A stretch of DNA of 64,000 bases from Wurfbainia villosa (GCA_025175895.1 CM045992.1:93104800-93168799), one strand, 5' to 3'. Counted from the stretch's first letter, positions 22,129-34,849 are shown. The notes: a model not told the origin generated them from the letters alone. A program made the numbers and translations.

Positions 22129-23723
22129 CTAGCGTGAATCGATCATGCTCCTGGGAAGCCAATATCTATTGGAGCTCCTTGGGTTAACAAGGTATTCGCT
22201 AGGGATAACTTCCCTAGATACCTTCCTAATGACCCTTTTTAGCTTTGAAGCCTTAGGAAATTGAGTCTTTCCTAGGTCAACTCTAGAGGTAACTCCCCCT
22301 TTGACCTTCTTAGTGGCTACCTTAGATTTTTTTTGAATTTTTAGCCACTAGAGACACACCATGGTTAATCTTAGAGATTACTTCTCTATTAACCTTGGTT
22401 TTTCTAAACCTAGATTTAGTTCCATAATAAAATGGAATATTATGGTAGGACTTAGGTTTGTGACCCAAATCTTTCTTGCCCTGGACAATTCTTGTATCTT
22501 AAGTCTTAGATTTTGATCATTATACCCCATAATTGAATTTGTCATAATTGCTAGGGTCTTTTCAGGTTTCTCATGCCTTGACCTCAAGGCTTGGTTTTCT
22601 AATTCTAGTCTTCCCAATTTTGATTTTTCATTCTTTCTTTGGAAATTACACTTCCTAGGCATATGCCTAGACTTTTTGGGGTGAATGTCCAAATTCTCTT
22701 CTATCCTTCTTATTCTCTCCCTAGGTAGGATGGATCTAGAGTTATTTGTTCTAGGTTTGTCCTTAGGTAAGTTCACATGCTTAGCACCTAAACAATAATA
22801 TCTATTACTTCTACTAGCATGCTTTTCATGAGGATTAAAAATTGCAAGAGTACTAAAATAATTTCTAACATGCTTGTTAGCCTAGAACTAGAAGGTGCAT
22901 TAAAATATACCTTATGTTTTGCTTTGGAAGCTCCCCCTACTTGTGTTGCTCCTTGCCCCTTCTTTCTCCCCCTAGGGCATTGACTTCTATAGTGTACCCT
23001 TTGGTTGCATTTGAAGCACACAATGTGCTCTTTGATTTTCTTAGCGAGGACTCCATTATCTTTTGACTTTTGGTGCAAGTGCTTTCTCCTTAACCAATTT
23101 TGGGCATTTGCTCTTGTAATGCCCGACTACCCTACACTCAAAGAATATAATGTGATTTTTATTCTTAATTACAATGCTTGAGTTACCTAAGGAATTTTCT
23201 TCTTGTTCTTTACTTTTCTCGGATGTAGACGCTTCTACTTGTTCTTGCTCCGGGGTGGAAGACCTCTCCTCCCCCTCAATGCTAGTGGTGGAGGTTTCCT
23301 CCAATTCCTCTACATCATCGGATGTTGATGGACGTTCTTCCTTGGCCTCCTCCTCTACTTGTGCTAGTTCAGAATTTTCATCGAATTTTATCACCTTATT
23401 CTACAATTCCTTTGCGTCCCTATAATTTCCTAGTCTAGACAAAATATTGTTAGGAACAAATCACTAAGCATCTTGATTACCTTGATATTGGTCTTGAAGT
23501 CCTTGATTTGATCCTTGGTCCATATTGACTTCTCTACCAGCTTATTTTCTTTATCCCTAGGCATTTCGAAACCATTTTCTAAAATTAACATTATATTAAA
23601 ATCAATTTTGAGATATACCTCCGTTTTTCTTTTCCACCATTGAAAATCCCCTTCGAATTTTGGTGGTTGAAGGTTGATGTCGACCATCTTGTCGTGCTTG
23701 TGTTGGTGATGAGTTCGTGACAA
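22129..23723 (-). pseudogene. gag: C gag pseudogene
   Basis: Minus-strand gag in several open stretches: N-terminal part 23430-23723 (KMVDINLQPPKFEGDFQWW, EKSIWTKDQIKDFKT), acidic Ser/Glu part and knuckle 1 at 23056-23394 (FFECRVVGHYKSKCP, first Cys changed to Phe), knuckle 2 at 22788-23078 (CFKCNQRVHYRSQCP), basic part 22378-22776, and the tail SSNRYWLPRSMIDSR-like near 22129-22190 with stop at 22129-22131. Frameshifts occur near 23075, 22780 and 22370. The Met at about 23687 is a more natural start than the one at 23723. It is inactive. Confidence 0.78.
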
Positions 23724-23730
23724 GATCCTC

Positions 23731-23744
23731 GCTCTTATACCACT
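23731..23744 (-). promoter_or_regulatory. C primer binding site
   Basis: On the minus strand AGTGGTATAAGAGC directly follows the 5' LTR. It differs by one base from the initiator tRNA-Met type site TGGTATCAGAGC. Confidence 0.75.
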
Positions 23745-25198
23745 TGTTGGAGGATCGGTGGCCGGCTAGAGGGGGTGAATATCCCTTTTTGCATACGATG
23801 GAAATTGTTTGATCATTCGTGCGTGTTGCTTGTCTACAATTGTCGTTAGTGTAGAGAAAACAATAGAAATACTAAACAACAATACAAGAACACACAAATA
23901 CACAATGATATACATGGTTCGAAACCTTAGGGTTCCTACTCCACGGGGTGAGCTCAACGAGCTCGAGTATGAGCACGACACTAACCAAACTCCTTCTCGA
24001 CAACAAGTCGGATGTGGAGAAATCTCGTACAAGTAGTTACACTAAGTAATACACAAAGGTACAAGAAAATACAAATACAACAATGAAATATGTAAAGAAA
24101 ACTTTACAATAATGGATTTGAACTCTTACTTGTTGTTGGCTTTGGTTTGCTCTTAAAGGACTGGAATGCAGCAGCAATTCTCCTCCAAAATTGCCCCAAA
24201 AACCTTGGCGAAATCCTCCATCTCGAGCTCCATTTATAACCTGAATCGAAATGATTTTGTGCCCAACAGTTGACTGCCAATAGTGTCGTTGTGAGACAAC
24301 GGCTTGATCAACGTTGGAAAACCCCAACGATCTCCCATCAGTCGAATGGTGACTTCACCAGTTTGACTGATCTCCTTGTAGTCGACTGTCCAGTTGACTA
24401 CGAAGCGTTCTATGACCATGACAATTCCATCAGTCGACTGCCATCCCTTGGCGGCGATCTCGGCATCGATCGATTACAATACTTAGCGATCATGCCGATA
24501 AAATGCAATCGAACACTAGTCGATCATCAGTCGACTTGGATCAATTGAATCGACACCTATGCCAGTCAACTGCTATTGGGTAAAACCTTAAACAAACACT
24601 TGTTTGAGAACCTGACTGTCGAGTAAAACCTTAAACACCATGTTTGAGCGTCCAACACATTGTCTTAGCCACTTGGGAAAGTCCACCTCATCCTCTCATG
24701 GAGTTCCCCACCGAAGCTCTCTTCCCTCGGCCTACATTCCTCGGATGCACCAAGTGCACAGCTTCGCAATGCCATCTTTCGTGTCTCTTTCCCTCAAAGT
24801 TTGCTTCCCTCGGGTCTCACTCCATTCGCTCCCCGTTCGACGGTCCCTCGGATGCACCAAGCACATGACTTCGCAATGTCATCCTTCACCGACTCAAGAA
24901 CCCCCAACCTACAAGACTAGTGACCTTTCCAAGTCCTCAAGACTTCCCATTGCCAAAGAAACACACTTGGACTTATATGCCAACTCCATGTTGGACTTCC
25001 CACACCAAGCCTCATGCTTGGATTTTACCAACACCAAGCCCTATGCTTGGATTTCCCATGCCAAGGCTACACACCTGGACTTCCCACACATGGTCAACCC
25101 CAAGTCAACCATGTGGTCAACTCACCATCAAACATCAAAACATCTCTCGAGTCAAACTCGAGTTCGTTCAATCGTGACCTAGGCCGATTGCACCAACA
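23745..25198 (-). repeat. C 5' LTR
   Basis: Plus-strand ends are TGTTGGAGGATCGGTGGCC and GATTGCACCAACA. It aligns with 18968-20431 over its whole length with scattered differences, mostly transitions. It contains TATA on the minus strand near 24233-24241. Confidence 0.85.
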
Positions 25199-25392
25199 GG
25201 AAAGCCACTAAGAAGGTTTTAAAGGGAGTCACCCCTAGAATTAACCTGGGCAAGAGTACAATGACCAAGGCTTCTAAGCCTAGAAGGGTCATTAGGAGGG
25301 TATCTACGGAAATTATCCCTAAGTAATACCTAGTAAACCTAAGGAGCTCTAATAGGTATTGGGTTCCTAGGAGCATGATCGATTCACTCTAA
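25199..25392 (+). pseudogene. gag: B0 gag, C-terminal piece
   Basis: Resumes the B0 gag after element C: ATKKVLKGVTPRINLGKS, RRVIRRVSTEIIPK, an in-frame stop in place of Glu (about 25323), then YLVNLRSSNRYWVPRSMID-like sequence and the natural stop at 25390-25392. It is homologous to the last 65 residues of the B1 and D gag. Confidence 0.78.
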
Positions 25393-25990
25393 ATGGGTTA
25401 TGATGTGTCAACCTTGATTGGATGGATAGTTAACTCAATCATAGTAAAGTTGACACTTTAGGTCATTTCCAAGGTAATGGGATACCTTGGAAATAAGGTT
25501 GAATTTTATCCTAAAAGATTTTAGGATGTTCCAAATATTTTGAGAACTATGAAAATTTGATCAAATTGACATAATTAAGGTTTAGTTAGAGGTCTTGGTG
25601 TGCCATTTTAGATTTTTTGGCACACTTGGGGGATAAGTGGTAATATGACAAAAATAACTTAATCATAACAAATGATAATTTATACTAAAATTTAGGTATT
25701 CTTATACCTTTACTTTTTATTTGCCATGATTTGATTGTCATATAACATGTCATGACATCATTCTTATTTTTATCCTATAAAATGTCATGATCATGCTTAG
25801 GGTAAATTTTTAATTTCATGTATACTTAGATATTATTCATGTGCCATGACATCATGATTATTGGCGCATGTTTATTTATGTTATCTTATATTTCATAGTC
25901 ATCATTCATGCATTAATAAAATTGATGTAAGGACTATGACATGATTTGAAGTCTCATGTATAAGGAAATCAAATAGTGTTGCCTAGAAAA
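25393..25990 (+). other. B0 noncoding domain, truncated
   Basis: The start of the family noncoding domain, aligning with 12167-12760 of B1: ATGGGTTATGATGTGTCAACC, then AT-rich DNA with TCATGACAT words. It stops at TTGCCTAGAAAA, where element A inserted. GAAAA at 25986-25990 is the presumed left target duplication of A. Confidence 0.7.
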
Positions 25991-27098
25991 TGTTGGATCG
26001 AAATGAGCGCTAGAGGGGGGAGGGGGGGTGAATAGCGGGTGTAAAACTTTCGTTTATTTCTCATTCGTTTAATAAAACAAGAGTAATACAACAAAAAATA
26101 AAAAAACACAAGTTTATTTTTACTTGGTTCATAGCCTTCGGCTGCTAATCCAAGGCCCTAGTGGTCTGAGACCATGTATGAAGGGCAATTCACTAAAACC
26201 ACTCCTCCTCGTTGGAGGTAGGAGTTAACGATTACAAAGATCGAGAAAACTTGAGGTAGAGAGACAATCCCTCTCTTCTTGTGATGAAAAAAGCTCAACA
26301 AAGAATTTACAAAGCTTTAGAAATGAAACTTAAGTTTTAGCTAATACCGACAACTTTGAAGATTTGAGTTTTGAGCTTGAGTTATCGTCGTTTCGGTAGT
26401 GCTTCGTTGTTGTAAATTCGTCGGAAAGTCGCGGTGTTGTGGGAGTACTTTGGAAGCTTTGGAATGATGAAAAAGGAGTGGACTGACCCTTCTTTTATAG
26501 CCTTGAGAAACCCTAATCATTGAGCTCGAACCTTATCTTCAAAAGCCACCTCACCCTAAGATAAGAGGGTGAAGTTTTGACTCTCCTCGAGGCTAGAATT
26601 TGAACAACAGTCGACTGCCACCGTTATCAATCGAACTGATGACCAGCAATTGACTGCCAATAGCCATCAGTTGATTGCTAGCTAGAGTTTTCGACTGCAT
26701 TGGAAAGTTAGCTCGAAAATGAAACGTATAAGTGAGTTCGACGACCACTCATCATCCGATCTCGACATAGACCTTCCATGGGATGTTTTAGTTGGATCAT
26801 AGCCTAAGGACATCCCCGTATGGAGGACACGACCTTACTTACGCTCACTCACACAAGCTTATCTCAACCTTTTACCTTTGAAGCTTTCCATTTGATCTTC
26901 ACTTGATTTCTTTGGCTCCCTTTGAAGTCCTCCCGGTGTCGCCCGACCACCACGGTTCCCTTCAGGTGTTGTTGACCTTTGGCTTAGCTTAGCATTCATG
27001 CACACTTGATTCAACTTGTGAGATAACAATATGGGCTTAACTTTGTCTTTTGCTATAATCAAAACTTAGGTTCAACTTAGGTGCCTATTGCACTAACA
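25991..27098 (-). repeat. A 3' LTR
   Basis: Plus-strand ends are TGTTGGATCGAAATGAGCGC and CCTATTGCACTAACA (1108 bp). It aligns in reverse with solo LTR 7376-8430. It contains the complement of the TATTCACCCCCC block near 26014-26035, the complement of a TATAAAAG box near 26492 and a few CAGTCGACTG-like palindromes near 26610-26690. Confidence 0.82.
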
Positions 27099-27112
27099 AT
27101 CTCCCCCTTTTT
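27099..27112 (-). promoter_or_regulatory. A polypurine tract
   Basis: On the minus strand AAAAAGGGGGAGAT directly precedes the LTR start TGTTAGTGC. Identical to the Z tract at 16-29. Confidence 0.78.
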
Positions 27113-27446
27113 GATCTATGGCAAATCTACACAAAGTTAAGGAAATAAATTGAATGTATTAAGTGAAATGACTATTATGAAATATGAATATTAAATCTTA
27201 AAGAGTATACTTGACTTCACAAGTTGAGTATGAGAAAAACTCTTTTTCAAGTGCTCCCCCTAGAGGAATCCTCCTCCTTGACCAAGGGTGAGTACTTGAA
27301 AAAGATGACTTAAACCTCCCCCTTGATGTTTGCTACTTTAACAAGAGTTTAAGTAATCAAAATTACTTAACAAACAATGGCCTAGTGTTTAAATAAGTTC
27401 AAGTTAAGTAATCAAAAACTAATTTTTGATTTCTTAACCTTGGCCT
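27113..27446 (-). other. A noncoding 3' region, left piece
   Basis: AT-rich DNA with several C-rich runs (purine-rich on the minus strand). It resembles 30-370 of Z. It is cut by element E after GGCCT (27442-27446) and continues at 39414. No gene is seen. Confidence 0.65.
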
Positions 27447-29166
27447 TGAAGGGAAGTTGTTTCTCTTCGCTTCGGTTGCTTGTTCATGGTGATCCTATCC
27501 CACATCCCCGGATTAAAATTTTATTAGTTAAAACTAATTCGAACAGAGATGGATTACCCAAGCAACCGATTCATCATTGTGCTATTCGATTTGAGTGGTT
27601 GCTTAAACAAACTCGTTGTTCAAGCAACCTAACTCTTTTCCTTGAATAGCCGCGGAATAGATGATGTGCGGATTGCCAGTTTTTGTGTTTATGATCGGGG
27701 TCCATGTCAATCAACAACATACAAAATACAAAAGAACAAGAATCAAAATTAAACAAGATTATACCTCTTGTTTTACCTCTTGATCTTCTATTGTATTTCT
27801 ATCCTCTTCTTGGATGTCATGTGGGCGACGATATTCCAAGAATCGAAGCCTCCTAGACCATGTATCTTCCCTTCCTTGTTCGTTCCGAACAAGGGAAGAA
27901 ACCCTCCCTTCTTCTCCTTGCTTGTACCAGCCACCAAACTCCAAGTGTGGTGTCTGCCGGCCCTAAGGAGAGGAGAGGAGGCGCCGACCAAAGAAAGGAA
28001 GAAAGGGGCTAAACCCTAACTCTTCTTGTCGCCGCCCTAGGACAAGGAATAGGAGGCGCCGACCAAAGAAAACAAGAAGGGGCTAAACCGTAGCTCCTCT
28101 TGCCGCCGACCCTAGGAGAAGGAGAGGGAGGTGCCGGCCAAAGGGAAAGAAAAGAAGGAAAAACCCTAGCTCTTTTCTTGTTGCCGCCGACCCTAGAAGG
28201 AAAACCCTAATCCTTGTAGCCCAAGCCTCTCCACTTCCACCACTTCACTTTTAAAGTCTAGGCTTCATGAGGTATTTATAATAGGCTACAATAGGGACCA
28301 TGAGGAGGAGTTGGATCTTGGCCACCCAATGGATCTGAACCACATATAACTCGATCCATTAATGATGATCCATTCCACTAGAGGATCATCATTGATCTGC
28401 CTCACCAACTCCCATAATTAAATATGGGCTCCACATATTATTTGTACAAAATATCTCCCCGTGTTTAAAATATCGAAAGTACATTAATTAATTAAATTAT
28501 TGACAATTTAATTAATCAATATCTAACTCCATGAGTAGTACCACTCATCCTTATCATCATGTTGGACCAAGTCCACCTGCAGGATTTACATGTTGAACTT
28601 TATGAGCTCCTCAAGGGTACATCATCATCCTAGTGTATAGGACACGGTTTCGTCCTATAATCAACGACACATCATGTAAATAATATTATTTCCCAACTTA
28701 CCAGGCCTATCAATTTAACACATAAATCTCACCCTTTGGTAAATCAAAGAAATAAATACTAAGTACATGTGCCCGTTATTATATCGGGATTAAGAGCATG
28801 TATACCATAATATCTGAGGTCTGATTCAATTATGTAGTTAGTATAAATTGAATCACCTCTAAATCGGTCCTGCTCAATACACACAAAGTGCACTAGTATA
28901 ATTCTATGATCAAGATAAACCAATATCAAATTACACTACAACCTTGCCAATGGTTTGTCCAAAACCATCTTGGTTGTGAGCCTCTACATATAGTCTATAA
29001 GGAACTGATAACATGATTTTCTGTGTGACACCACACACCATATTATCTACAATGTAAAGTATAAGACAATATACATAAATATGAAATGCAAATAATGATC
29101 ATGTGATTCTTATTTCAAAATAAAGATGTTCATACAAAAGCTAGGCTTTTAGTATACATCTCAACA
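27447..29166 (-). repeat. E 3' LTR
   Basis: Plus-strand ends are TGAAGGGAAGTTGTTTCTC and ATACATCTCAACA (1720 bp). The complement of a TATAAATA box is at about 28273-28280. Counting by eye over the first 230 aligned bases gives about 17 differences from the 5' LTR. This is only a rough figure. Confidence 0.9.
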
Positions 29167-29178
29167 ATCTCCCACTTA
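29167..29178 (-). promoter_or_regulatory. E polypurine tract
   Basis: The minus strand reads AAGTGGGAGATTG next to the 3' LTR start TGTTGAGATG, a common arrangement in plant copia elements. Confidence 0.75.
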
Positions 29179-29194
29179 TACTAAAAGACTATGC

Positions 29195-29262
29195 TGCCAT
29201 CAAACTGCCATACATTTGATTCTCATTCCCTCCACATGCCTATCAAAAGCTCTCGCTGGAAG
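29195..29262 (-). pseudogene. pol: E pol, last residues of RNase H
   Basis: On the minus strand the end of pol reads LPARAFDRHVEGMRIKCMAV followed by a stop. It is separated from the rest of RNase H by a solo LTR; GGAAG at 29258-29262 is the target duplication. Removing the solo LTR restores NPFTKALPARAF. Confidence 0.8.
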
Positions 29263-32200
29263 TGTCACGCTCCGAGAGTATGCCGTGTCGAAAAGCAAAC
29301 AGACGATATCTCCTCTATACGTGGCAACATATCGTGTTAATACAAGGCCCGTAGGCCCACAACCACAACATAACAAGAAAAATATATATCAAACACAGCG
29401 GAAAACATAAAACTACATACCCATAATCACACATATACCATACAAATCCGAAACCACACAGGTGTACACCACCTGACAAGTCCACAGTACTAAACCATAC
29501 ATAAAACATCTGACACAACATAGAGTTCACAACATAAAACAAAATCCACAACATAAAAACAAAGTCCACGGGAGGCTCGGAAAAATGGAGATGGAATGGA
29601 CTGCTGGTGAAGCTCTAAGCCATCACGAAGACTTCTACCTATTACTTGAGCGATAGAAAAACCCAGGGTCTATGGTGGTGAGTAAAACTCAGCAGGTAAT
29701 AAGATAGAACATGTAAATATATCAATATCACATGTAATTCAACAGTATAATCTATAGGTACGATATGTATACATCAACATAATAAATATACATACATGCA
29801 TACCACTAAACAAACTGAACAACAAAAGATGCTGACATACTTGACAGTCAGCTACTCTACACTCATCCAACCTGAGCATATATCCACAACATAAGGTATG
29901 AAGAGTAATACTAACTCACACTACATCATGATACGGGTCGAGGGTATCACAGTGACCGACCCACAAGCATACAGGTACCCAGCCTACTACCATACAGAAT
30001 ATGCAATAGCATGTATGAATATGTACAAATAAATGCAACAAGCATAGTACATACAAATGCATCATCAGAGTGAGTATACATATAGACTGCATCTGTATGT
30101 ATACTAATCACCATAATCCATGTATATATATATACATGCATATATGTATATATATATATAGCAATATGCAAAATGCCATATGATACGACAATGCAGCATG
30201 CATAGTCATGCTTGCGCACCCCTACTGGCTACCACGACCCCAGTGTGGTCTAGGTGGCACGACATGATAACTGTCCCAACTCAACACCAACCACTGCTCT
30301 AGAGTGGCCGAGTGGGCAGTATGATCAAGTAGCATATGAGTGTAAAGAGCTCGCTACACAATGAGGGTCCCTGCTGCTGGCCACTCCGAATGACACTACC
30401 TATGAGTGGTCGAGTGCCACGCACCCAGGATAACTACACGCAACTCCAACTACCATCGTCTATAGTGGTAGAGTGCGACACAACAAATGCTCTGCCCTGA
30501 CACCAGTTACTCTCTGGGAGTAACCTGGGAGGCAGGATGACTGATGACTCTCTCAACTCCAAGGGAGACTATGTCGTCAGTATGCATGCAAATGACATGA
30601 ATATATTGTCACACATACATACATCTACCACAGACTCTTTGTTCAACAGAGAGTCATGCCCATTTGATCAATACACTTTCTATCCTATAGAGAGTCGTAT
30701 TCAACTGATCATAACAAGCTAGGACCACCAGTCCATAGCGACACACCATTCTCAACTCACCTGACCATTTACATAACATAAGGTTGGTAATAAGTATGCA
30801 ACATACGGGTATTGGAATAAATTCTACATTTAGGGCATTACCTACCCACGAATGATCTTTTACCCAATTTACAAATCATGTCATCATCTGTACTCTAACA
30901 TCTACACCCTACTAAATATTTATAGATCTACTTACATCACATCTGTAACTCCTAAATCATGATAAAGGAAAATGTGATATCAACATTTGAGCATATATAG
31001 CCAACGACAAGTATCAAGCATAAGGATAAATAAGAGCAGGGTCAAGATAATATGAACATATAACATGATCATATCTATGTCTAAATCTGAATGCAATTAC
31101 AACTACTTGACTAGGGTAGGAAATTACCCACCTGTTATGTAGACTATATCGATAGTCTTCACGTCCATGAACCTATCTTGAATCAAGGTCTTGAACTCAA
31201 CATCTTGCAAACAAAACATATACGATCCAATCATACTATCAATTCTAATATTAGGATCAAATCCTAATCCTGCATCAATTTTATATCTCGATCAACTAAC
31301 TGAATAGTTTCTTCCATTAGCTCTTAATCCCAGTACCAAACTATCCATTTAATTATAGCTAATCGAGCTAACTAAATAACATCTCAATCTACAGTTAAAG
31401 TAACAATTCATAGCATTTACCTGGTTCCAAATCCAGGATAAGAGCTTCTTGATCCAAGGTAGAAAATCAGTTCTGTACCATCCAATCTATATCGACCAAG
31501 CCGAAAACACCACCCACAAGATTACTATAAGTATAATCTCATATTCATAATATTCAAACCAAAACTTACCTGGCCCCAAACCAATCATTCACAGTCCATC
31601 TGGAAAATCCAATCCATAATTACACATAGCCAACCTACAACATTCAGCCCGTCCACAAATAATTTAATATACCACTCCACCATAACAAAACAAGATTTGA
31701 TTGCAACAATCGTAAACCATCCCAATCTACTTACCAAGAATCCAAGATTGTAGCTGGGTGAAAAGGTATAAGCCACCAAATTACCAATTCACAGCTCCCA
31801 CAATAGTACATAAAGCATCACCATAGAACTCCTCCAATTTAATAACACCCATCTCCTTCACTCCATCACAACCGGCCAATTTTCCCAAACAGCACCATCC
31901 AACATGCTCCATAGAAAGAAAACCCAACATCCAGATCAAATCATGTTGATACACAAACAAAAATTACACACAATAATTGACAGATGAAAAGTATAGGTTA
32001 GATCAAGCTTACCGGCCCCAAATCTCAATCGACAATAAATCTCCTCCTATCCCCTATTCCTTGGAGCAATTCGCGCTCAAGATCCCTGCCCAAACACAAA
32101 AGAAATGCGTTCCACAGGTGAATCCCTTCTGAGATCGAGGGGAAAACAAGAAAAGAATAGTGTCTTACCTTGCTCCGACGACGATCGAGAAGAACAACTC

Positions 32201-32810
32201 CCGATAGAAGCGTCGCATCACCGAACTTCCCGACCACTGCACACTCATCACCGGCATGTCCGTGGACACCGTCAAGGGTGGTCAGTCATCGCTTGCAGAG
32301 GGGAGACAACCGTGGTCGGCCTTCGCTTGCAGAGAAAAGGAGGCAGCTGTGGCCGACCTTCGCTTGCGGAGAAAGAAAAGGAGGCGGTTGTGGCCGGCCT
32401 TCACTTGCAGAGAAAAAGAGAGAGCGGTGAGAGGTAGAGCGAGATCTCACAGAAGAAGGAATTGAGGGAAGAGGAGAAGGTGATCGAGATTAGGAAGAGA
32501 AGGAGAAAAGTCGCGACATGAGGAGGAAGAGGAGGTATCGCGAGTGGGAATAAGTCGAAGGGAGAAACTGTAGATAACGGAGGAACAAAAAAGAGAACGG
32601 GTCGGATCAGGTTCGAGATTTAACTCGGCTCCTATTAACCCATTAATCTTAGGGTTAGGTTAATAAACCCAATTAACCCCTAGACTAGGATTTAAGCTCA
32701 TTTTAAATCCTAAAAAATTTCTAAAAACTCCTGAAAAATTCCACATGATAATTTATCAATTAACAAGAAATATTTTATTTTATTTTATTTTTTTCCCCCA
32801 GTATTTTATA
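29263..32810 (-). mobile_element. Solo LTR, gypsy chromovirus-like, in E
   Basis: A 3548-bp segment flanked by GGAAG (29258-29262 and 32811-32815) that cleanly splits the E RNase H. On the minus strand it begins TATAAAATACTGGGGG and ends CTCGGAGCGTGACA. A GTGACA end and a length over 3 kb recall Tekay/Del gypsy LTRs, which makes this orientation likely; the first TG would then be changed to TA. No primer site or proteins are found inside. Overlapping short frames near 32105-32465 come from repeated CTTCGCTTGCAGAG-like units. Confidence 0.75.
30123..30162. repeat. TA/TG microsatellite
   Basis: Two runs of alternating TA separated by CATGCATATATG. Simple-sequence repeat inside the gypsy-like solo LTR. 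Confidence 0.7.
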
Positions 32811-33310
32811 GGAAGGGCCTTAGTGAAAGGATTTGTCAGGTTATCCTCTGATACAATCTTGGCGACAACAACTTCTCCTTGCTTTACGATCTCTCGTATC
32901 AGGTGGTACTTGCGCTCTATGTGTTTGCTTGTCTTATGGGCTCATGGTTCCTTCGAGTTTGCAACTGTACCACTGTTATCACAATAAATTGTGATAGTTC
33001 TGGGCAAACCAGGAATCACATCCAAGTCCATCAAGAAGTTCTTAAGCCATACAACTTCTTTGGCTGCCTTAGAGGCTGCCACATACTCAGCTTCCTTGGT
33101 GGAGTCCACCACGCATTTCTGTTTGACACTCCTCCATACAATGACTCCACCTCCCAAAGTAAACACATAACCCAAGGTAGACTTGATGTTATCCCTATCT
33201 GATTGGAAGTTAGAATCTGTGTTACCCATAGGGAGTAATTGATCTGCCTAGTATACCAGCATATAATCCCTGGTCCTTCTCAAGTACTTCAATATATGCT
33301 TTAGCGTAGT
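32811..33310 (-). pseudogene. pol: E pol, RNase H
   Basis: The open stretch at 32942-33229 contains SDRDNIKSTLGYVF, TKEAEYVAAS, EVVWLKNFLMDL and IYCDNSGTVANSKEP, copia RNase H motifs. The C-terminal part (32811-32940) reads toward SEDNLTNPFTKALP in a shifted frame. TKEAEY replaces the usual STxAEY. A stop lies at about 33240. Not functional as it stands. Confidence 0.82.
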
Positions 33311-33319
33311 CCAATGTCC

Positions 33320-34257
33320 CTATCTTGGATTACTCTGATATTTGCTAACTATGCACACGACAAAGCAGATATCTGGCCTAGTACATAACATAGCATACAT
33401 AAGGCTTCCTACCACCGAAGCATAAGGAACCGCTTTAATCTCCTCTATCGCCTTTGACATTCTAGGACACATCTCTTTAGATAAAGGTACTCCATGGCGA
33501 AAAGGAAGAAAACCTTTCTTGGAGTTCTGCATTCTAAAACGAGCTAATATAGTGTCTATGTATGAAGCTTGAGATAAGCACAACATCCTTTTCTTGCGAT
33601 CCCATATAACCTTGATCCCAAGGATGTGTCCCACTTCTCCCAAGTCCTTCATATCAAATTGTTTGGACAACCATACCCTTACATCTGATAACACTTTGAC
33701 ATTGTTGCCAATGAGCAAAATGTCATCTATGTATAGTACAAGAAAAACCACTACATTTCGGTCACATCTCTTGTATACACAAGACTCATCCGGACTTTGA
33801 ATAAATCCATATGACTGGATTACCTCATCAAAGCAGATGTTCCAAGATCTCGAAGCTTGCTTTAATCCATAAATGGATCAATTAAGCTTGCACACAAGAT
33901 GCTCTTTTCCCTTTGAAATGAATCCCTCTGGTTGCTCCATATAGATGTTTTCTTTCCATTAAGCAAAGATGTCTTGACATCCATCTGCCAAATCTCATAA
34001 TCCATATGAGAAGCAATAGACAAGAAAATCTGGATAGACTTAAGCATGACTACTGGCGAAAAAGTCTCCTCATAATCGATACCCTCTTTCTGAGTATACC
34101 CTTTCGCAACAAGCCTTGCTTTAAAGGTCTCTACCTTCCCGTCTGATCCTCTCTTTCTTTTGTAGATCCACTTGCATCCAATGGCTTTTACACCATTGGG
34201 TGGTTCTACTAGCTCCCAGACCTGATTTGAATCCATAGATTCTATCTCAGAATTCAT
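33320..34257 (-). pseudogene. pol: E pol, reverse transcriptase
   Basis: The N-terminal stretch 33862-34257 contains WELVEPPNGVKAIGCKWIYK, KARLVAKGYTQ, YEETFSPVV and QMDVKTSLLNG; the reading then shifts in front of the thumb region. The C-terminal stretch 33320-33751 has YIDDILLIG, the RT active-site box, and DLGEVGHILGIKV. DNA between 33752 and 33861 carries the region for ALYGLKQA with frame damage. Copia RT, inactive because of frameshifts. Confidence 0.85.
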
Positions 34258-34266
34258 CTCCTTTTG

Positions 34267-34793
34267 CTAAGATACCGCATCTTTATCTTGGAGTGCCTCA
34301 TCATATGTCAAGGGATTAGGTTTATGTTCGCCAGGGACTAAATCAGAAGATTCTTCCAAGAACATAAATTTATCAGGTTGTCTAACAATTCTCCTACTAC
34401 GACGAGGTATCACCTGTGTATCCTCTATGACACGCGGTGCAGTCACTTGTGGTATGTCCTTTTGTACCGTTGGTACTGAAGTAGGGACTTCCCCTCTTAA
34501 TTCCTCTAAAAAAATCTTGCTCATGAGCTTGTCCATGCTAAAAATCGGACATTCATGCTAAAGATCGCCCTCTGATATCTAGGACTATAGAACAAACCAC
34601 CTTTCATTTCTCTAGGATAGCCTACGAACAGGCTCACTTCTGTACGAGATTCCAACTTACCTATATCTCCCTTCGGCACATGTGTTGGACTATCCCAAAT
34701 TTGAATATGTCTCAGACTAGGCTTTTGCCCAGTCCATAATTCTGTGGGAGTAGAAGGTACTGATTTAGATGGTACCAAGTTCAGAATATACAC
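34267..34793 (-). pseudogene. pol: E pol, integrase C-terminal region and linker
   Basis: 34521-34793 has the integrase end (YILNLVPSKSVPSTPTELWTG, then CxPxxVPK-type words and SLFVGYPREMKGG). 34267-34536 is the linker with IPRRSRRIVRQPDKFMFLEES, ending TYDEALQDKDAVS at a stop just before RT. The two frames overlap and differ. Confidence 0.8.
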
Positions 34794-34849
34794 TGCCGTT
34801 TCCAGAGTATACCCCTAGAACAAATATGGTAACTCATAATAACTCATCA

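Larger units (their letters stand above)
18968..25198 (-). mobile_element. Element C: complete gag-only copia-like retrotransposon
   Basis: A 6231-bp element on the minus strand with LTRs at 18968-20431 (3') and 23745-25198 (5'), primer site, gag, noncoding domain and polypurine tract, and no pol. Flanks are GGGAA (18963-18967) and GGAAA (25199-25203), a target duplication with one mismatch. The B0 gag frame joins across it (KPRE then ATKKVL). It belongs to the same family as B1, D and F. The LTR part near the TATTCACCC end is closer to F than to B1. Confidence 0.85.
4983..25990 (+). mobile_element. Element B0: gag-only copia-like retrotransposon, heavily interrupted
   Basis: B0 starts TGTTGGTGTAAT at 4983 inside the Z integrase. 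Its 5' LTR survives in four pieces (4983-4994, 6501-7375, 8431-8901, 15545-15803), together about 1.6 kb. Primer-site motifs follow at 15804-15870. Its gag lies in three pieces (15924-16179, 17740-18967, 25199-25392), then a noncoding region is cut at 25990 by element A. The pieces join in order when nested elements with matching target duplications are removed. The 3' LTR should lie to the right of the window. No pol sequence follows the gag stop. Confidence 0.8.

Noticed and set aside
32105..32465. Overlapping Arg-rich open frames in several frames
   Set aside because: They come from repeated CTTCGCTTGCAGAG-like units in a solo LTR; three frames are open at once, as in simple repeats.
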